DNA from: Allodiplogaster sudhausi
Taxonomy: Eukaryota > Nematoda > Chromadorea > Rhabditida > Diplogasteridae
DNA length: 64,000 nt
Assembly (NCBI GenBank): GCA_945643635.1
Contig: CALZFC010000015.1
Coordinates: 5,417,001 to 5,481,000, forward strand
Direction of reading: 5' to 3'
Shown here: piece by piece, positions 1 to 12,019 of the stretch
Position numbering within the stretch: position 1 is the first letter of the stretch
How the letters are laid out: every line of letters starts with the position of its first letter
The notes under the pieces: generated by a model
What the model was told of the DNA's origin: nothing
What the model saw: only the letters and a program-made list of their open reading frames with translations
Databases searched by the model: none
Program-made: the position numbers and the translations under genes

Positions 1-2362
1 TCTAAATGACTCATCTTCACTTTCGATATCAGCCTTCTGATGACTTTCGAAGGTGCCAGCCAAGTCGAGAACGAAGCGAAGCGTCGTTGCAACCTAGAAA
101 TGGGGGATTTCATCCTGACAAGGGAAGTCTTTCGACGGGGTGTGGCAAACCATAACAATTTATACATCATTCGAAAGCTCTCAACGAGCTGATAACGTAT
201 TTGATGTTTATAGCTGCAGAAGAGATTCTTTTTCGCCGAAATTGCAGGAAAAATACCCTAAAATTAACATTTGCACGATATGTGATAGCTTTATGGACTC
301 TAAAACTAATGTTTACGTAACAGTAGGCCATATAATAATTAATAACTTCATTTCTGATGACTTTTGGGAAAAAAAATCTTTTAGGCCATTTTTCACCAAA
401 GGGGTCCCCCTTTGGTGAAAAATGGACTGTTTTGTATGGAGAAAAATAAATTTTTTCTTAAGAGATTTTTGAGTTTTAAGCCACTAATTACTCTTTTTCA
501 AGCCGTTTTTAACATGAAAAATTATAGTTCACATATTAAATCACGCTGTAAAATTTTCATATTCTCAAAAAGTCCATCTATCTCAAAAACTTCCATGTTT
601 TTGCCTTAAACAACTGCGGATGTATTATTTCTATTTGAATCTTGTTTCTCTGTAAGAGCAAGTCGCTTACATTCCGCATAAAAAAATCCCGTTCGATTTC
701 TTAACTTTTGCGGCTGCAGGCGCCTGGTCTGGAAGGGGACTCTACAAGCCAGGGCCCTTCCAGACCCAGGTACGCCTGTGCTTCGGTTTTTCTAGCGCTC
801 TCTTCTGCAGCTATAAACATCAAATACGTTATCAGCTCGTTGAGAGCTTTCGAATGATGTATAATATGTTGTGTTTTGCCACACCCCGCCGAAAGACTTC
901 CCTTGTGAGTAGTTAGTTGAGGGTCAAGAAGAGAATAAGAATACTCGAGAGGGAAGAGCTTTGAATAGAGCAAGAAGATCGTCTTGTTCTTCCGCCCTAG
1001 TCAGTGCCGAGTTGTCTCTGATCGAAGCATATCTAAAGAGTGGACAATGAGATCTCTTCGTTCCTTTGATGACTGACTGGACGAATGCGACGGGGAGTGC
1101 CTCGAGGATGCCCGCCACTTCCTTCTTCAAATCCATTTGCTGTCTGCTCAGCTCCTGCTCGATGTCGATTATTGCTTCCTAAATCGAACAAATGTGTTCT
1201 TAAAAATCAATAGCATTAGAATGTCTGGTTGTTGTAAGCAGTTGCCAGCTTTCCTTCTAACCCTGACGGCGAGTGGTTGCCTCGCTGCCCATCTCGTTAT
1301 CTCGTATTTAATCTCACTCTTCGTCAGAAAGGCGCTCTTTGCAATACGGAAGAACTGCTCCCTGAACGAACAAAAGGAGTGGGGACTCTGCTTGTTGTTT
1401 TTCGCTTTCAATTATTCCATGCAGCGAGCAATAAATAATCTTATTTATGTACATATTTCTTTGACATATTAGATTAAGTTGACCTTGCTTCCGGAGTAAG
1501 CAGAGTGACAAAGTAGGGCTGAGGGGAAGTTGGAGGAGGAGTTGGGATGAGTGGGCGGCTGCTGTATGAGGATGGAGGCGGCGTCTCCAGTGTCCTCATC
1601 GATGAGGGCGTCGCCACAAGGGTTGGAAACGTAACGGGTTCCTTAAGAGTTCCAAGTTATGATTTATATTAAAGTTTCCGTTCAAAAGAAAATTTCTCTA
1701 TTAACGGATTTTTTTTATATCTCTCGTATTTATATTTTTTCGCCTTTAATTTCTGCATCTCTGGCAACTGAGATCTGCTGGCAAATTGCGCTTGCCGTGA
1801 TTGGAGCGATCGTCGAGAAGGTCTTGGCACGAACGGGAGGAGGTACTGTAGCCGTCGTGGTGGGAGCAGCCGTGGAAGCGGTTGTTAACGACGAGGAGCG
1901 CGAGAGAGCGGAGAGGATGAGATCGGTTATATTGGCAGTGGAAGTGAAGGGGGGAGGAGGTGGAGTGGGAGAAGGCTCACGGGTCAGAGGAGGGAGAGGG
2001 GGAGGCGGCGTGAGAGAGGCCAGGATATAGGGGGAAGGCAGGTAGGGAGGGGGGAAGGACCCGGACACCAGAGGCAGATAAGGGCCAAGGGCAGACAGCG
2101 GCTGTTGGCTGCTACCATCTGCAATGTCATTCCTATTGAACAGTTCAACACTTTGTCTTCACTTCAGACCTGTCTCAGGGAGGGGCTGGAATGGCGATGG
2201 TCCACGGATGAAGAGGAAGCAAGGCCAGAACTGGCCAGCGACTACCACAAAAGGACAGCCGCTGTCCAGGGAAGGAGAAGAAGGGGGGCCAAAGGAGAGA
2301 GCGGACAGAGGGAAGAGGAGAAGCTGAAGGGCAGAAGACGACACTCCACTCACTCGAGGCAT
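1..2362 (-). CDS. Unidentified proline-rich gene, 3' part, runs off left edge
   Basis: I do not recognise this product. Two exons join cleanly: 1178-945 (78 codons, residues such as EAIIDIEQEL and LTRAEEQDDLLALF) and 93-1 (31 codons, starting VATTLRFVLDLAG). Both are phase 0, with acceptors TTTAG and TTTCTAG and a donor CGA|GTATTC at 944. Upstream lie Pro/Ser/Thr-rich exons: one ending at about 2178 (SPFQPLPET) joins across a 53-nt intron (donor ACAG|GTCTGA, acceptor CATTGCAG) to a proline-rich exon down to about 1760 (runs such as TPPPPPLP). An exon at about 1641-1484 links to 1178, but its frame is open in two ways, so that join is unresolved. The intron between 944 and 94 holds a foldback element. 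The start at 2362 is only the first in-frame ATG. It may be a nuclear or scaffold protein with a disordered N-terminus; no function is inferred. Confidence 0.5.
119..905. mobile_element. Foldback MITE with 3-bp TGA target duplication (family copy 1)
   Basis: A 787-bp element bounded by long inverted repeats of about 110-125 bp that begin CAAGGGAAGTCTTTCG. It is flanked by TGA at 116-118 and 906-908. It lies inside an intron of the left-edge gene. A second copy in reverse orientation lies at 8673-9447. No open reading frame looks like a transposase, so it is non-autonomous. A 3-bp TNA duplication is reminiscent of PIF/Harbinger-type elements, but the superfamily is inferred only from that. Confidence 0.75.
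386..425. repeat. Perfect 18-bp hairpin in the MITE core
   Basis: The arms 386-403 and 408-425 are exact reverse complements separated by the 4-nt loop GTCC. The second MITE copy has a degraded version of this palindrome near 9158-9180. Confidence 0.8.
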
Positions 2363-2817
2363 CCTTGCAAATAGTTCGTCGTGGAGATTCTTTAATTGGA
2401 TCTTTAATTTGTTAGTATTATAATACCTCCATTAACTACGCGAAGTGGTACACGAGAACAAAAGCTAAAGTGCTGGAAAAATAAATTCAGCACGAGGAGA
2501 CTATCTGATAAAAAAGGGTTAAAAGGGATGAAAAGAGTTGTCGATTTAGACTTCCGGATCTTCGGCGAGGGAGAGGCTTTAGCATCTCCTGACGCTTTGT
2601 AGAGTTCACCATTACATTGACAGAGCGAGCTCCTTCGAAGTCGCATAACAATGACCGATGAGACAATTAATTAGAGAAGAAAAGCAGCAGAATGACGAAA
2701 GAGTTCAGTGACAACCGAGAGAACTCCCTCGTCATCCACACTGGACAGCCGCTAGGTGCAAGTGACCAGCACTGCGCTGTCATGGATGACTGGAGTCAGC
2801 GAGTAGGCTGAGACAGA

Positions 2818-2893
2818 GAAGAGAGAGAGAGAAAGAGAGAGAGAGGGAGAGAGAAGAGAGAGAGAGAGGGAGAGAGAGGGAGAGGGAGAGAGA

Positions 2894-2980
<87 letters not shown>

Positions 2981-3053
2981 AGAGAGAGAGAGGGAGAGAG
3001 AGGGAGAGGGAGAGAGAAGAGAGAGAGAGAAAGAGAGAGAGAGAGGGAGAGAG
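2818..3053. repeat. (GA)n microsatellite, interrupted
   Basis: About 235 bp of GA repeats broken by GGA and AAGA units. A (CT)n tract follows at about 3167-3218 and another (TC)n at about 3652-3743, so this stretch alternates purine and pyrimidine runs on one strand. The long Ser/Leu frames across it are repeat artefacts. Confidence 0.95.
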
Positions 3054-3171
3054 AAGCCAACATAGAATAGGCCGCTTGCCTTCTGCGGCCGCACACCTTC
3101 GCCCTCGAATTGACGCGTAGCATAGTACTTCTCACTGTCACCTCTGCTAAGCCAACACACGTACTCACTCA

Positions 3172-3212
<41 letters not shown>

Positions 3213-3651
3213 CTCTATCTGGTTCTCTAGTACATCTCCTTACAACCGTCCGTCCAAACGGTAGAAGGTCACCTTCCCTCCCCTCTACTACGCAGTGCAG
3301 AGGCATTTATGTACGGCTTGCGGAACGCCCAGAGGCACTGTAGTTGGACAAATTTTGAGAAAGTGCTCGGGAAAGAATGATCTTGAGAGTGGAGAGAAAG
3401 AACGGAAATAAAAGAAAAGCAAATGATGTAAGACATTCAAATGAATCGGTGAGTGCCGACCAAAGAAACTGTTCAGGAAGTGGTTGACCCTTCGACATTC
3501 TATAGAAATTTCTCCAATTTTAGTTGAAGGTGTTAGTATCCAAAAAAGACCCACCATTAGGCATAAATCTCCCCGTTCTGTTCAACCCGCACATATGTAT
3601 GTAGTCACTATCTTCATTTTTTTTCCTATTGCATATCCCATTGTGACACCT

Positions 3652-3652
3652 T

Positions 3653-3697
<45 letters not shown>

Positions 3698-3743
3698 TTC
3701 TCTCTCTATCTCAATCTTCTCTAAATATCTCCCCCTCTCTCTC
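3652..3743. repeat. (TC)n microsatellite
   Basis: Pyrimidine dinucleotide tract of about 90 bp with a few interruptions. No gene is seen around it (3.2-4.1 kb). Confidence 0.9.
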
Positions 3744-4099
3744 GCTCTACTGATATTTGCACTCTTGGTGCGTAATGTGTGAGAGGTTAACCATAAGATT
3801 AGCGAAGTAAGAAAGATGTACACTCGATAAGTGAGACGTGAGAAGTGAATGAGAAAGAGGAAGGGAGATTGAAAATGTGTGCATGTTTCATTTGTGTAGT
3901 CCAAGACCGTAGTAAGTAACGGATGGGAGAGCCAGTGAAGACTCCCGATGTCCTGTCTCTCTAACTTCTCGTCTCTATCTATTACAATTGTTTTGATCTT
4001 CCTTAATTTTCTGAAAGCATAATTATTGCCTGCTCATTCGACTTTTTTTAACCCTTTTTAAATGCTTCTATCGTGTATCTCTCGCCTTTTCCCTTTCTT

Positions 4100-4538
4100 T
4101 CTCTACTTCTGTCTCTATATGTGCATTGATCTGTAGATTGCATGGTGCAAGAGTTGATACAGCAAGGGGACAAGGACATGACACAACAACATGACAAGTT
4201 GATCCCATGTAATCCTCCAGTCTTCTTTTTCTGCACAGTTGCTTGAGGCCGTAATCTTCTTTCGGTAGCAGACAGTTGTGAAATGCTCTTTGTCGAGTAC
4301 AGAACCATCTGCAGAAGGGAGAATGCAGATGATCCATGAAATACTGGCACTCAATGATCGGTTCAGAAGCGGATGTCTCTGTTATCTTTCTGCTTTCCTT
4401 CGCGTCGTTAACAAAGAACAGCGGGGCTTACCAGAACTGTTTTTCAGGTTGAGAGAGAGGGAGAGACAGAGAGAGAAAGCGAGAGAGAAAGAACAAGACA
4501 GACATAGAGAAAGCGAAAGAGAACGAGATAGAGAGAGT

Positions 4539-4580
<42 letters not shown>

Positions 4581-4880
4581 AGGGAGGACAAAGTCATTCG
4601 AACTTTTTCCCCGTTTTCTCGCGAGTTCGGGTCCCTTTTGTTTCACTGGCTCATAACGAGAGGCGTTGCGCGGCGAAGTGACTTCGTCCACGGTAAGCGC
4701 GGTCTCTCTAATCCAACCACGCCACTTTTTGCCTACAAAGAAACACTGAATATTGCACCACTGCAACTCCGCAACGCACTACACTTTACTACTCGACATC
4801 TTGATTGCTTCATCTAAGAGACGATCCACTTCTGCCTCACAATCTGAGTCGAGATTGGATCTTCAACCTCTACAGTATGA
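4100..4880 (-). other. Exon-like fragments, unassigned, plus a (GA)n tract
   Basis: Three minus-strand pieces look exon-like but could not be chained. One near 4870-4800 reads LDSDCEAEVDRLLDEAIK before a possible donor. One near 4700-4590 reads TSPRNASRYEPVKQKGPE. One near 4310-4210 follows a CTTCTGCAG acceptor and reads YSTKSISQLSATERRLRPQ. A (GA)n tract occupies 4447-4578. They could be 5' exons of the left-edge gene. I assign no function. Confidence 0.25.
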
Positions 4881-5409
4881 CTGTTTACAGACGATGAGAG
4901 ATGAGATTGCAGCACGCACGAGAAACACGAGGAACACGTGACGGTATCGGCTGTGATGTGTTGCACTTCTACAGATGGAAGCAAGAAGAAGTCTCAGATT
5001 TCAGCGATGCCCTGGGGGAGCGGAAGGCTACTCCAGTGTGTGCTTAGTCGTGGTTGTACTCTGCGCCCTTTATGACACGCACCCTCTCTTCCCTCCTGCA
5101 CACAACTCACGCTGCGCACTAGTAATTGCTTCTTCGGTAAACCCCCAGACAACCTCGAAGCCCAAAGAATTTTTCCACGACTAAAATATTTTCGAGCTTT
5201 CAAATTTTTCCAAAGACATAGATAATCTTCAGAGGTTACAATATGTTTTGATATGCTGAGATGATGGAGGAAGTCGCTTGAGAGGGTATTATCGTGGTGA
5301 GAATGGCTGGTTGCAAGTCGTTACGGAAGATTTGCCAGAGGAATCGTTACAATATAATAATGATAGGATCTTCCTTCTTTTTAAACGTCTTTCTTCGCTG
5401 TATTTGTCA

Positions 5410-5892
5410 CAAGGGAAGTCGTTAGTTGGCGAAAAATAATAGTTGGCATATTATATTTCGCTGCAAATTTTCATCTTCTCAAAAAGTTTAGTAGTCTCGA
5501 AAACGTTCATGTTGTTGCCTTAATCAGCTGTGGATGAATTATTTCATCTTATTTTACCAGCACCTTATTTTTATGCAAGAATAGCTTGGCAACATCCCGT
5601 ATAAAAGAACCGTTCGATTTCTCAACTTTTGCGGCTGCAGGCGCCTAGTCTGGGGGGGGGGCATCGACAAAGCCAGACCCCTTCCAGACCCCGGTGTCAC
5701 GAGCCGCATTTACAGAAATTATAGACATTATTTTAAGAAAGGTGTGTGCTAATCCGAATGCGAGACGTTGAAATTCACATTCGTATTTCCTATTGTAGTA
5801 CATCAGCAAAAGTGAGTGGAAAAATATAACAGAATCGGGCAACTCATGAGGATTGCGGAAAAAAAACATACATAGTCGCCAACTATCCCTTT
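5410..5892. mobile_element. Divergent relative of the CAAGGGAAG foldback MITE
   Basis: It starts CAAGGGAAGTCG. It shares the block around 5590-5640 (GTTCGATTTCTCAACTTTTG, then GCGGCTGCAGGCGCC) with copies 1 and 2, but lacks the left half of the full element. A weak inverted end (AAGGGATAGTTGGCGA on the minus strand near 5892) suggests its own ends. It lies between the left-edge gene and SHPRH, and no gene is seen in 4.95-6.1 kb. Confidence 0.5.
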
Positions 5893-6105
5893 TCCAAATT
5901 AATCCTTATACAGCTGATAAATACTAACTACGCCAATATAACGATGTTAATTTTAATTGTGTCGGGTAAAGGTTGCTATTGACAGGCATAAGAATTTGAT
6001 GAGATCGCAGGTCGGCTTCACATTTTCAGAACTTCTTCTCTAAAACTTAATTTCCGTGGGGAATTACGATGCGCGTAGAACGAATATGGAACGCCCTTCA
6101 CATCT

Positions 6106-6111
6106 TTTATT
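6106..6111 (-). terminator. Polyadenylation signal AATAAA for the SHPRH-like gene
   Basis: TTTATT on the plus strand, i.e. AATAAA on the minus strand, about 195 nt downstream of the stop codon at 6305-6307. Confidence 0.5.
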
Positions 6112-6304
6112 TCACAGACATTCAGGAGCGATCTGACAATAACTTATAAAGCTCGAACTCTCTTCAAGACCCAAGTTGTATTGGAGAGGTAAGTAAATCA
6201 AACTATATGACATATGTATACAGGTGCAGCAGAGATCATAAAGACGGAGAACAGATAACAATATACAAACCAGTGAGAAGTACCAGAATCATGAGTGAAG
6301 AGTG

Positions 6305-6969
6305 CTAGTCTTGGAAGAAGTTGAAGATGGCGCGGAGAGTGCCAACCGTCCACTTGCTGCATTCGCAGTCCGCACTGCGCATCATTTCATGAATCGCCTG
6401 TAACTATCTTTTTCTTATATTGACTGTTTTCCTTCATGCTTTAACAGGCGCTGATAAAAAGAGTTGTAATGAGGAAGAGGAAAGATGCCCTGACATGCTC
6501 GATGGTGTCTCGAATGACCAGATAGTGGACATGCACAGGACGACGCTGGCCAATCCGATCTACTCGGCCGATTGCCTGGAGCCAGAAGATAATGAGGAAT
6601 GAAGAAGAGAGAGAGAGAGAGTGAGAGAGAGAGCGAGGGAGGGAGAGAGACAGAAGAGAAGAAGAACCTGTTCCTCTGCCGAGATGTCGATCACTGGCTC
6701 CACGAACATGACGTGATTCGCAACAGTCAGATTCAAGCCCTTTCCACCCGATCGAAGTGGCATCAGCAACACCTCAAATCATCGTTAAGCAGAGTTAATC
6801 ATACTTCAAAGAAAGAAATATTCTCACGCGAATATTGGGGTCATTCCGGAAACGAGCGATGACATGATGATGGGATTCAGTGGAGAAGGTCGCCAGAGGG
6901 ATTCCCACCGTCTCCAGCACGCGGCGGAGGAGGGAAGTCGCCGGTGGAAGGGATGAGAAAAGCAGCACC

Positions 6970-7004
<35 letters not shown>

Positions 7005-10000
7005 GAGCGGAGAGGAAGAGAAAGAGAGAGTTAAAGAGAAATGAATATTGCCATATCAATGAGGAAGAAATATAATAAACCAACACGATGAATAGACAAG
7101 GACATGAAAACGAAAATTCAAGCTCAAACCTTGGCTGTCGTGTCTGAGCGAAGAATTGTTAAGAGTTTCCGGGCGACAGCTTCATACTTAAAATATAAAT
7201 TGTATGCATCTTGAACTGATGACCAATGAAAGCAGCGGCATTTCAAGTACCTTGACAGTAAGATTGAGCATGTGTGATTGCACGTCGTTGGGAAGCAAGG
7301 ATGAGGAGGAAGCAGAAGAATGAGAGTGGGCGGAGATGGCCGGAGGGGAGCGGGGCCGAGTGACGAAGAGCACGGCCTTCCTCTGGTAAGACGCACGGCA
7401 CACCACGCATTGCTGGGCAAGTGAAGACCGCCGGCCCCTGCAAACTCCCCTCTCATCCCGAGGAAGGAAAAACAGAAGAGAGAAAAGAACGGACGCCAGC
7501 TTGTCCTGCTTCTCTCCACAATCCGGACAGACTGCGTGAGCACAGGGGAAGATGAACCACGAGTCTCCGATGGGGGCGAGGCAGATCGGACACTCCCTCT
7601 CGGCCTCAGGCGGACTGCTTCTTCCGCTCTCTTTATCTGCAGTTCCCTTCCTCTCGCTGCCACTTGAACTGCAACTCATCTGAACATTCGCACAGAAAAG
7701 CGTGCTAATTATTATGCTTACTTCTCTTAGGAAAAGGACATATTAAAGCTATATTTAGAACTTTAAAAAAATTTCGGGAATGATATCCGGTACATGGCTA
7801 AGAATAAACGATTAAAAATGTCAGAAGAAGAGGAAATAAAAAAAGTGTAATTGTTAAGCAGAATTCGACGGATTACGTTTCTAGTGATTTGATGTATCGA
7901 ATCTGAGCGAGATTCTCTGCAATGAGACGATCGCCCTCGTTGCGACGCTGCTTGTACTCACCAAGCAGTTCCTACATGCAATCAGGAACTCTCTCCTATC
8001 TCTCTTTCTCTGTCTCGCTCACTCTCTCCTGTCTTTCTCGCTCTCCTCTATCTCTCTCTCCCACCAGTTCCAGCTGTCCCTCCCTGAGAGTGATCCTCTG
8101 GTTGAGTATCTCGACCACGACCATTCCTGCCTGCATCCTCAGTGTGGATTGGCGCAGTTCGCGGCTGAATAGAAAAGATTGCCACGGATTCTGCGAATGC
8201 ATCCTGAACTCGCAACGCACAGTCGATTCATCTTCTCGAGAACAGGGACGAGCAATTTCTCGGCCACGGCAACCATGCGGAAACTGAATGAGAAGAGAGA
8301 GGCCAGCTGCTTCCCTCTGCTCTTCTCCGCCACTGGCTCTCTGCAAGATCATCACTATTACTCTGCTACTCTAAACAATGGAACCGGACTGACATTCGCC
8401 ACAAGTCGATGTTTCCTCTGCCCTTTCCTCCTTCCGTTAGACGAAGAAGAGAGTGGAAGGCCATTTCCGGCTTGCTCAGCTTGCCGCCAGTCCTGGTAAC
8501 AAGAAATATGAAATAATAGTTTTATGAAAAAGAGAGCGTAGAAAAGTAATAGGTTACATTAAGATATTGTAAAACTACATATAAAAATGTGATACAATTA
8601 AAGCTGACTTGAATTGCTTTAAGAATTCGGCCATCGAACAGAGGATGCAGTTCTTGAAAATGTCGTATCTAACAAGGGAAGTCTTTCGGTGGGGTATGGC
8701 AAACCTCAACATACTATACACCATTCGAAAGCTCTCAACGAGCTGATAACGTTTTTGATCTTTCTAGCTGCAAAATAAAGAGTTGGAAACACCGAGGCAC
8801 AAGCGCACCGGGGTCTGGAAGTGCCTGGCATGGCATAGGCCTCTTCCAGACCGGGCGCCTGCAGCCGCCCAAAGTTGAGAAATCGAATGGTTTTTTTTAT
8901 ACGGAAGATAACCGACTTGCTATTACATAAAAACAAGATGCAGGCAGAAATAGTGCATCCGCAGCACTATAAGGCAACAACAGGAACATTTTTGAGACAG
9001 ATGAAGTTTTTGAGAAAATGGACATTTTACAGCGAAATATAATAAGTGAACTATTATTTTTTTATGTTAAAAACGGCTTGAAAAAGAGTAATTAGTGGCT
9101 TAAAACTCAAAAATCTATTAAGAAAAAAATGATTTTTCTCCATACAAAACATGTAATTTTTCACCCTGTGGTGAAAAATGACCTAAAAAAATTTTTTCTC
9201 CAAAAATGATCGGAAATTAAGTAATCAGGTTTGTTATGGCCTACTATCAAGTATACATCAATTTTAGAGCCGATAAAGCTAACAAATATCGTGCAAATGT
9301 TAATTTTGGGGTATTTTTCTGCAATTTCGGCGAAATAGAATCCATTTTGCAGCTAGAAAGATCAAAAACGTTATCAGCTCGTTGAGAGCTTTCGAATGGT
9401 GTATAGTATGTTGAGGTTTGCCATACCCCACCGAAAGCCTTCCCTTGTAAGAAGAAACGGAATATTAATTCATGAACTTCACTAAATCGGTCATAAAGCA
9501 CGTACGGATAAACGCCGTCGTTAACACATCGCACGCATGAATTGTACCGCTCCCGTAGACTCAGCCTCTCCCAACGCACGTCCAAGTTCAGCTGAAGACT
9601 TTCACCAAATACCCAGCATAATATCACTGCTTCACTGGCTATTTATGCAGACTAATTGAATGAAGCTCCAGACATTTCTATCTCTCGTATCCATGACTCA
9701 TTCTATCAAGTACCAGAATACGCTGAGCTGACCTCCTTCCGCAAAGTAACGCCCTCCTCTGCATGCTTTCTCTGCTGAGATGTCTCGAGTGGCACCTCTT
9801 TCCTTTTCTTGCTGGGAGGATCACTCAAATCTTCTTCACCGTCACTCAACTCATCGTTCTAAAGATTCCAATGTTAAGCGGCCATCTGAAGAAGCAGAGA
9901 AACGTGCCTGAGGGCGATTCGCGAGCCAGCGGTCCAGTCTCTGCAGCGGTGAATAGGTCAAGTAAGACTTCCGGTATTCTTCCTCACTTCCATCCTCTTC

Positions 10001-11960
10001 AAGAGACTCCTCGAAGCATGCGACCTGCCAGAGAGACAACCAATCAAATGTCCTCTTCTGCATTATCTTCCAACCTGGATGCATTCTTCCACAGTACTTT
10101 GGAGTTTCCTACTCGAGTTAATGAACGAGTCAATGAAAGCAGCAGACCGACCTCCGTCGTACTCTTTCACCCACTCTACGTCCAGCTATAAACAGCGGAT
10201 TGTCATATCAAACAAATCCGATGAATGAACTGAAGCAAACCTCGCCAAACTCGCTCTGTTCCTTTTCTCTCTTCAGTTTGATCTTTTCCCATTCTGAGAT
10301 GGCCACAACAAGTGCCTTCTCCTCAAAATCATAGAATCTACGGATTGCAGAGGAGAGTAATTCGCCCAAGCCCGCAGCCACGCTCTCTTCCAAGAACTCG
10401 GCTGCCGAACCGAGGGACCGCCCCAGCCATTGCAGGTTTCTTAAGAAAAACAGTGGTAAGCATTGTCACATAATCTTGTTCATCCTAAAACTGATACTTA
10501 CGAAATCGATAGAAATCTGAAGCACGAACCGGTAAATATGGACAAGTTGCACAGCATCGCATGTGATTGGAGGGACGGGACGAGCAGCGAACAGATCGAC
10601 CTCTCCTCCTTCCTCCTGCACACTTCCACTTCAGAGACACTCCCTGGGGGAAGACGAACCTCGTCACTTCCCGCCTCGTTGTCTTCCCCGGCAGAAGCGG
10701 CTGCCGAGTCTGCCACTCCCATCAGTTCGCTGTACTTCTTCGACTCCAAGATTAGGCGAACAGCATATTTGTACCACGAAAATGCGTCATCCAAGTTTCC
10801 GCCAAGCCAGAAGAGACCAGCAGTAGCTGAAAAAAAAATTAACGGTATTCTTCAGATATGTTAGTGACTTCGCTACCATCTGTCATTAATGTCCAGGGAA
10901 ACGGATTCCTATGCCCGTCTTTCTCATCCTCTTTCTCCTTAGTTGTAGCGGTTATTCGACATTTCGACGTGAGCTTCATCGTAAGGGAAAGACGCAACAA
11001 ACCATTTGCGTTGAGAAGGGAAGTCCTAATTTGTGAACTGAGTTTGTGTCTTGCACCACGCATGAGATGAGAGTACATCGCCTCGTTCGAACACACCACC
11101 TCAAGCATCATCTCCATTTATTCGCCTGACCTTGAGAGACGCTTCAGTTTGTTCCCAACAGAAGAAGCTCCTGACCGATCTACCGATGAGTTTCTGTGTG
11201 ATCTGCGCAGTTTGTTTGACAGTTCCAGTGGTGAGGAGGGCGACTCGGATGTTGAGGAGGATGGAGAAGACGGCGTCCGACAGAGAGGGATTCTGCTGCA
11301 GAGGAGTGTCATCTGCCAGGAAGCCCAGCAGATTAGCTGCAGAACCAGGAGACTCTCTCATTCTCCCCCTTGTACACACCAAAGTCTCACCTAGTTTCTG
11401 CTTAGCCTTCTCCAGTGTGGTGCTGTAAAGACGCTCTTCCAGAGGGGACAGCGTGACCCATTCCACGCTCCGATGCACCACTGGTTTGTATCTCTGAAAA
11501 CACCTTCATTTTTTTAGGATTCTTGATAACGCACCCCGGCAAAAAATATTCATGAATCTTTTTGAATTGTGCTCACATCTTCGGGAGTTAGATTCTTCTT
11601 GGCAGTGCGCCAAAAAACTTGAGAAGTGACGTGAAGGAGGAAAGAGTGAAGAGAAGGCTCCAGCTGCTGCATGAAACAGCTCTTTGCTGCAGAGAAGACT
11701 CGCGAGTTCGAGAGGGGAGCGAGGCCGAGAAAGGAAAACGCGTCTCGCACGTCTAAGATAAGTCTACTTCCTTCCTCTATCCAATAAGGCATCGGATGTA
11801 TTCTGTAAACATTGGAAGAGGTTCACACCATCGATTCCCTTTGTGAGTGGAGTACCAGAGACAGACCAGCGGAAGTGAGAACGGAGATCCGAGCAGAGAG
11901 CACTGATCAAGGAACGCGGACACGACTGAGACTCATCCAGGCAGATCTTAGAGGGTCAAA

Positions 11961-12019
<59 letters not shown>

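Noticed and set aside
2752..3172. Long Ser/Leu-rich frames on the minus strand
   Set aside because: They are translations of the (GA)n/(CT)n microsatellite. The same artefact occurs at 4382-4597, 17144-17406, 27596-28003, 29853-30243 and 38169-38691.
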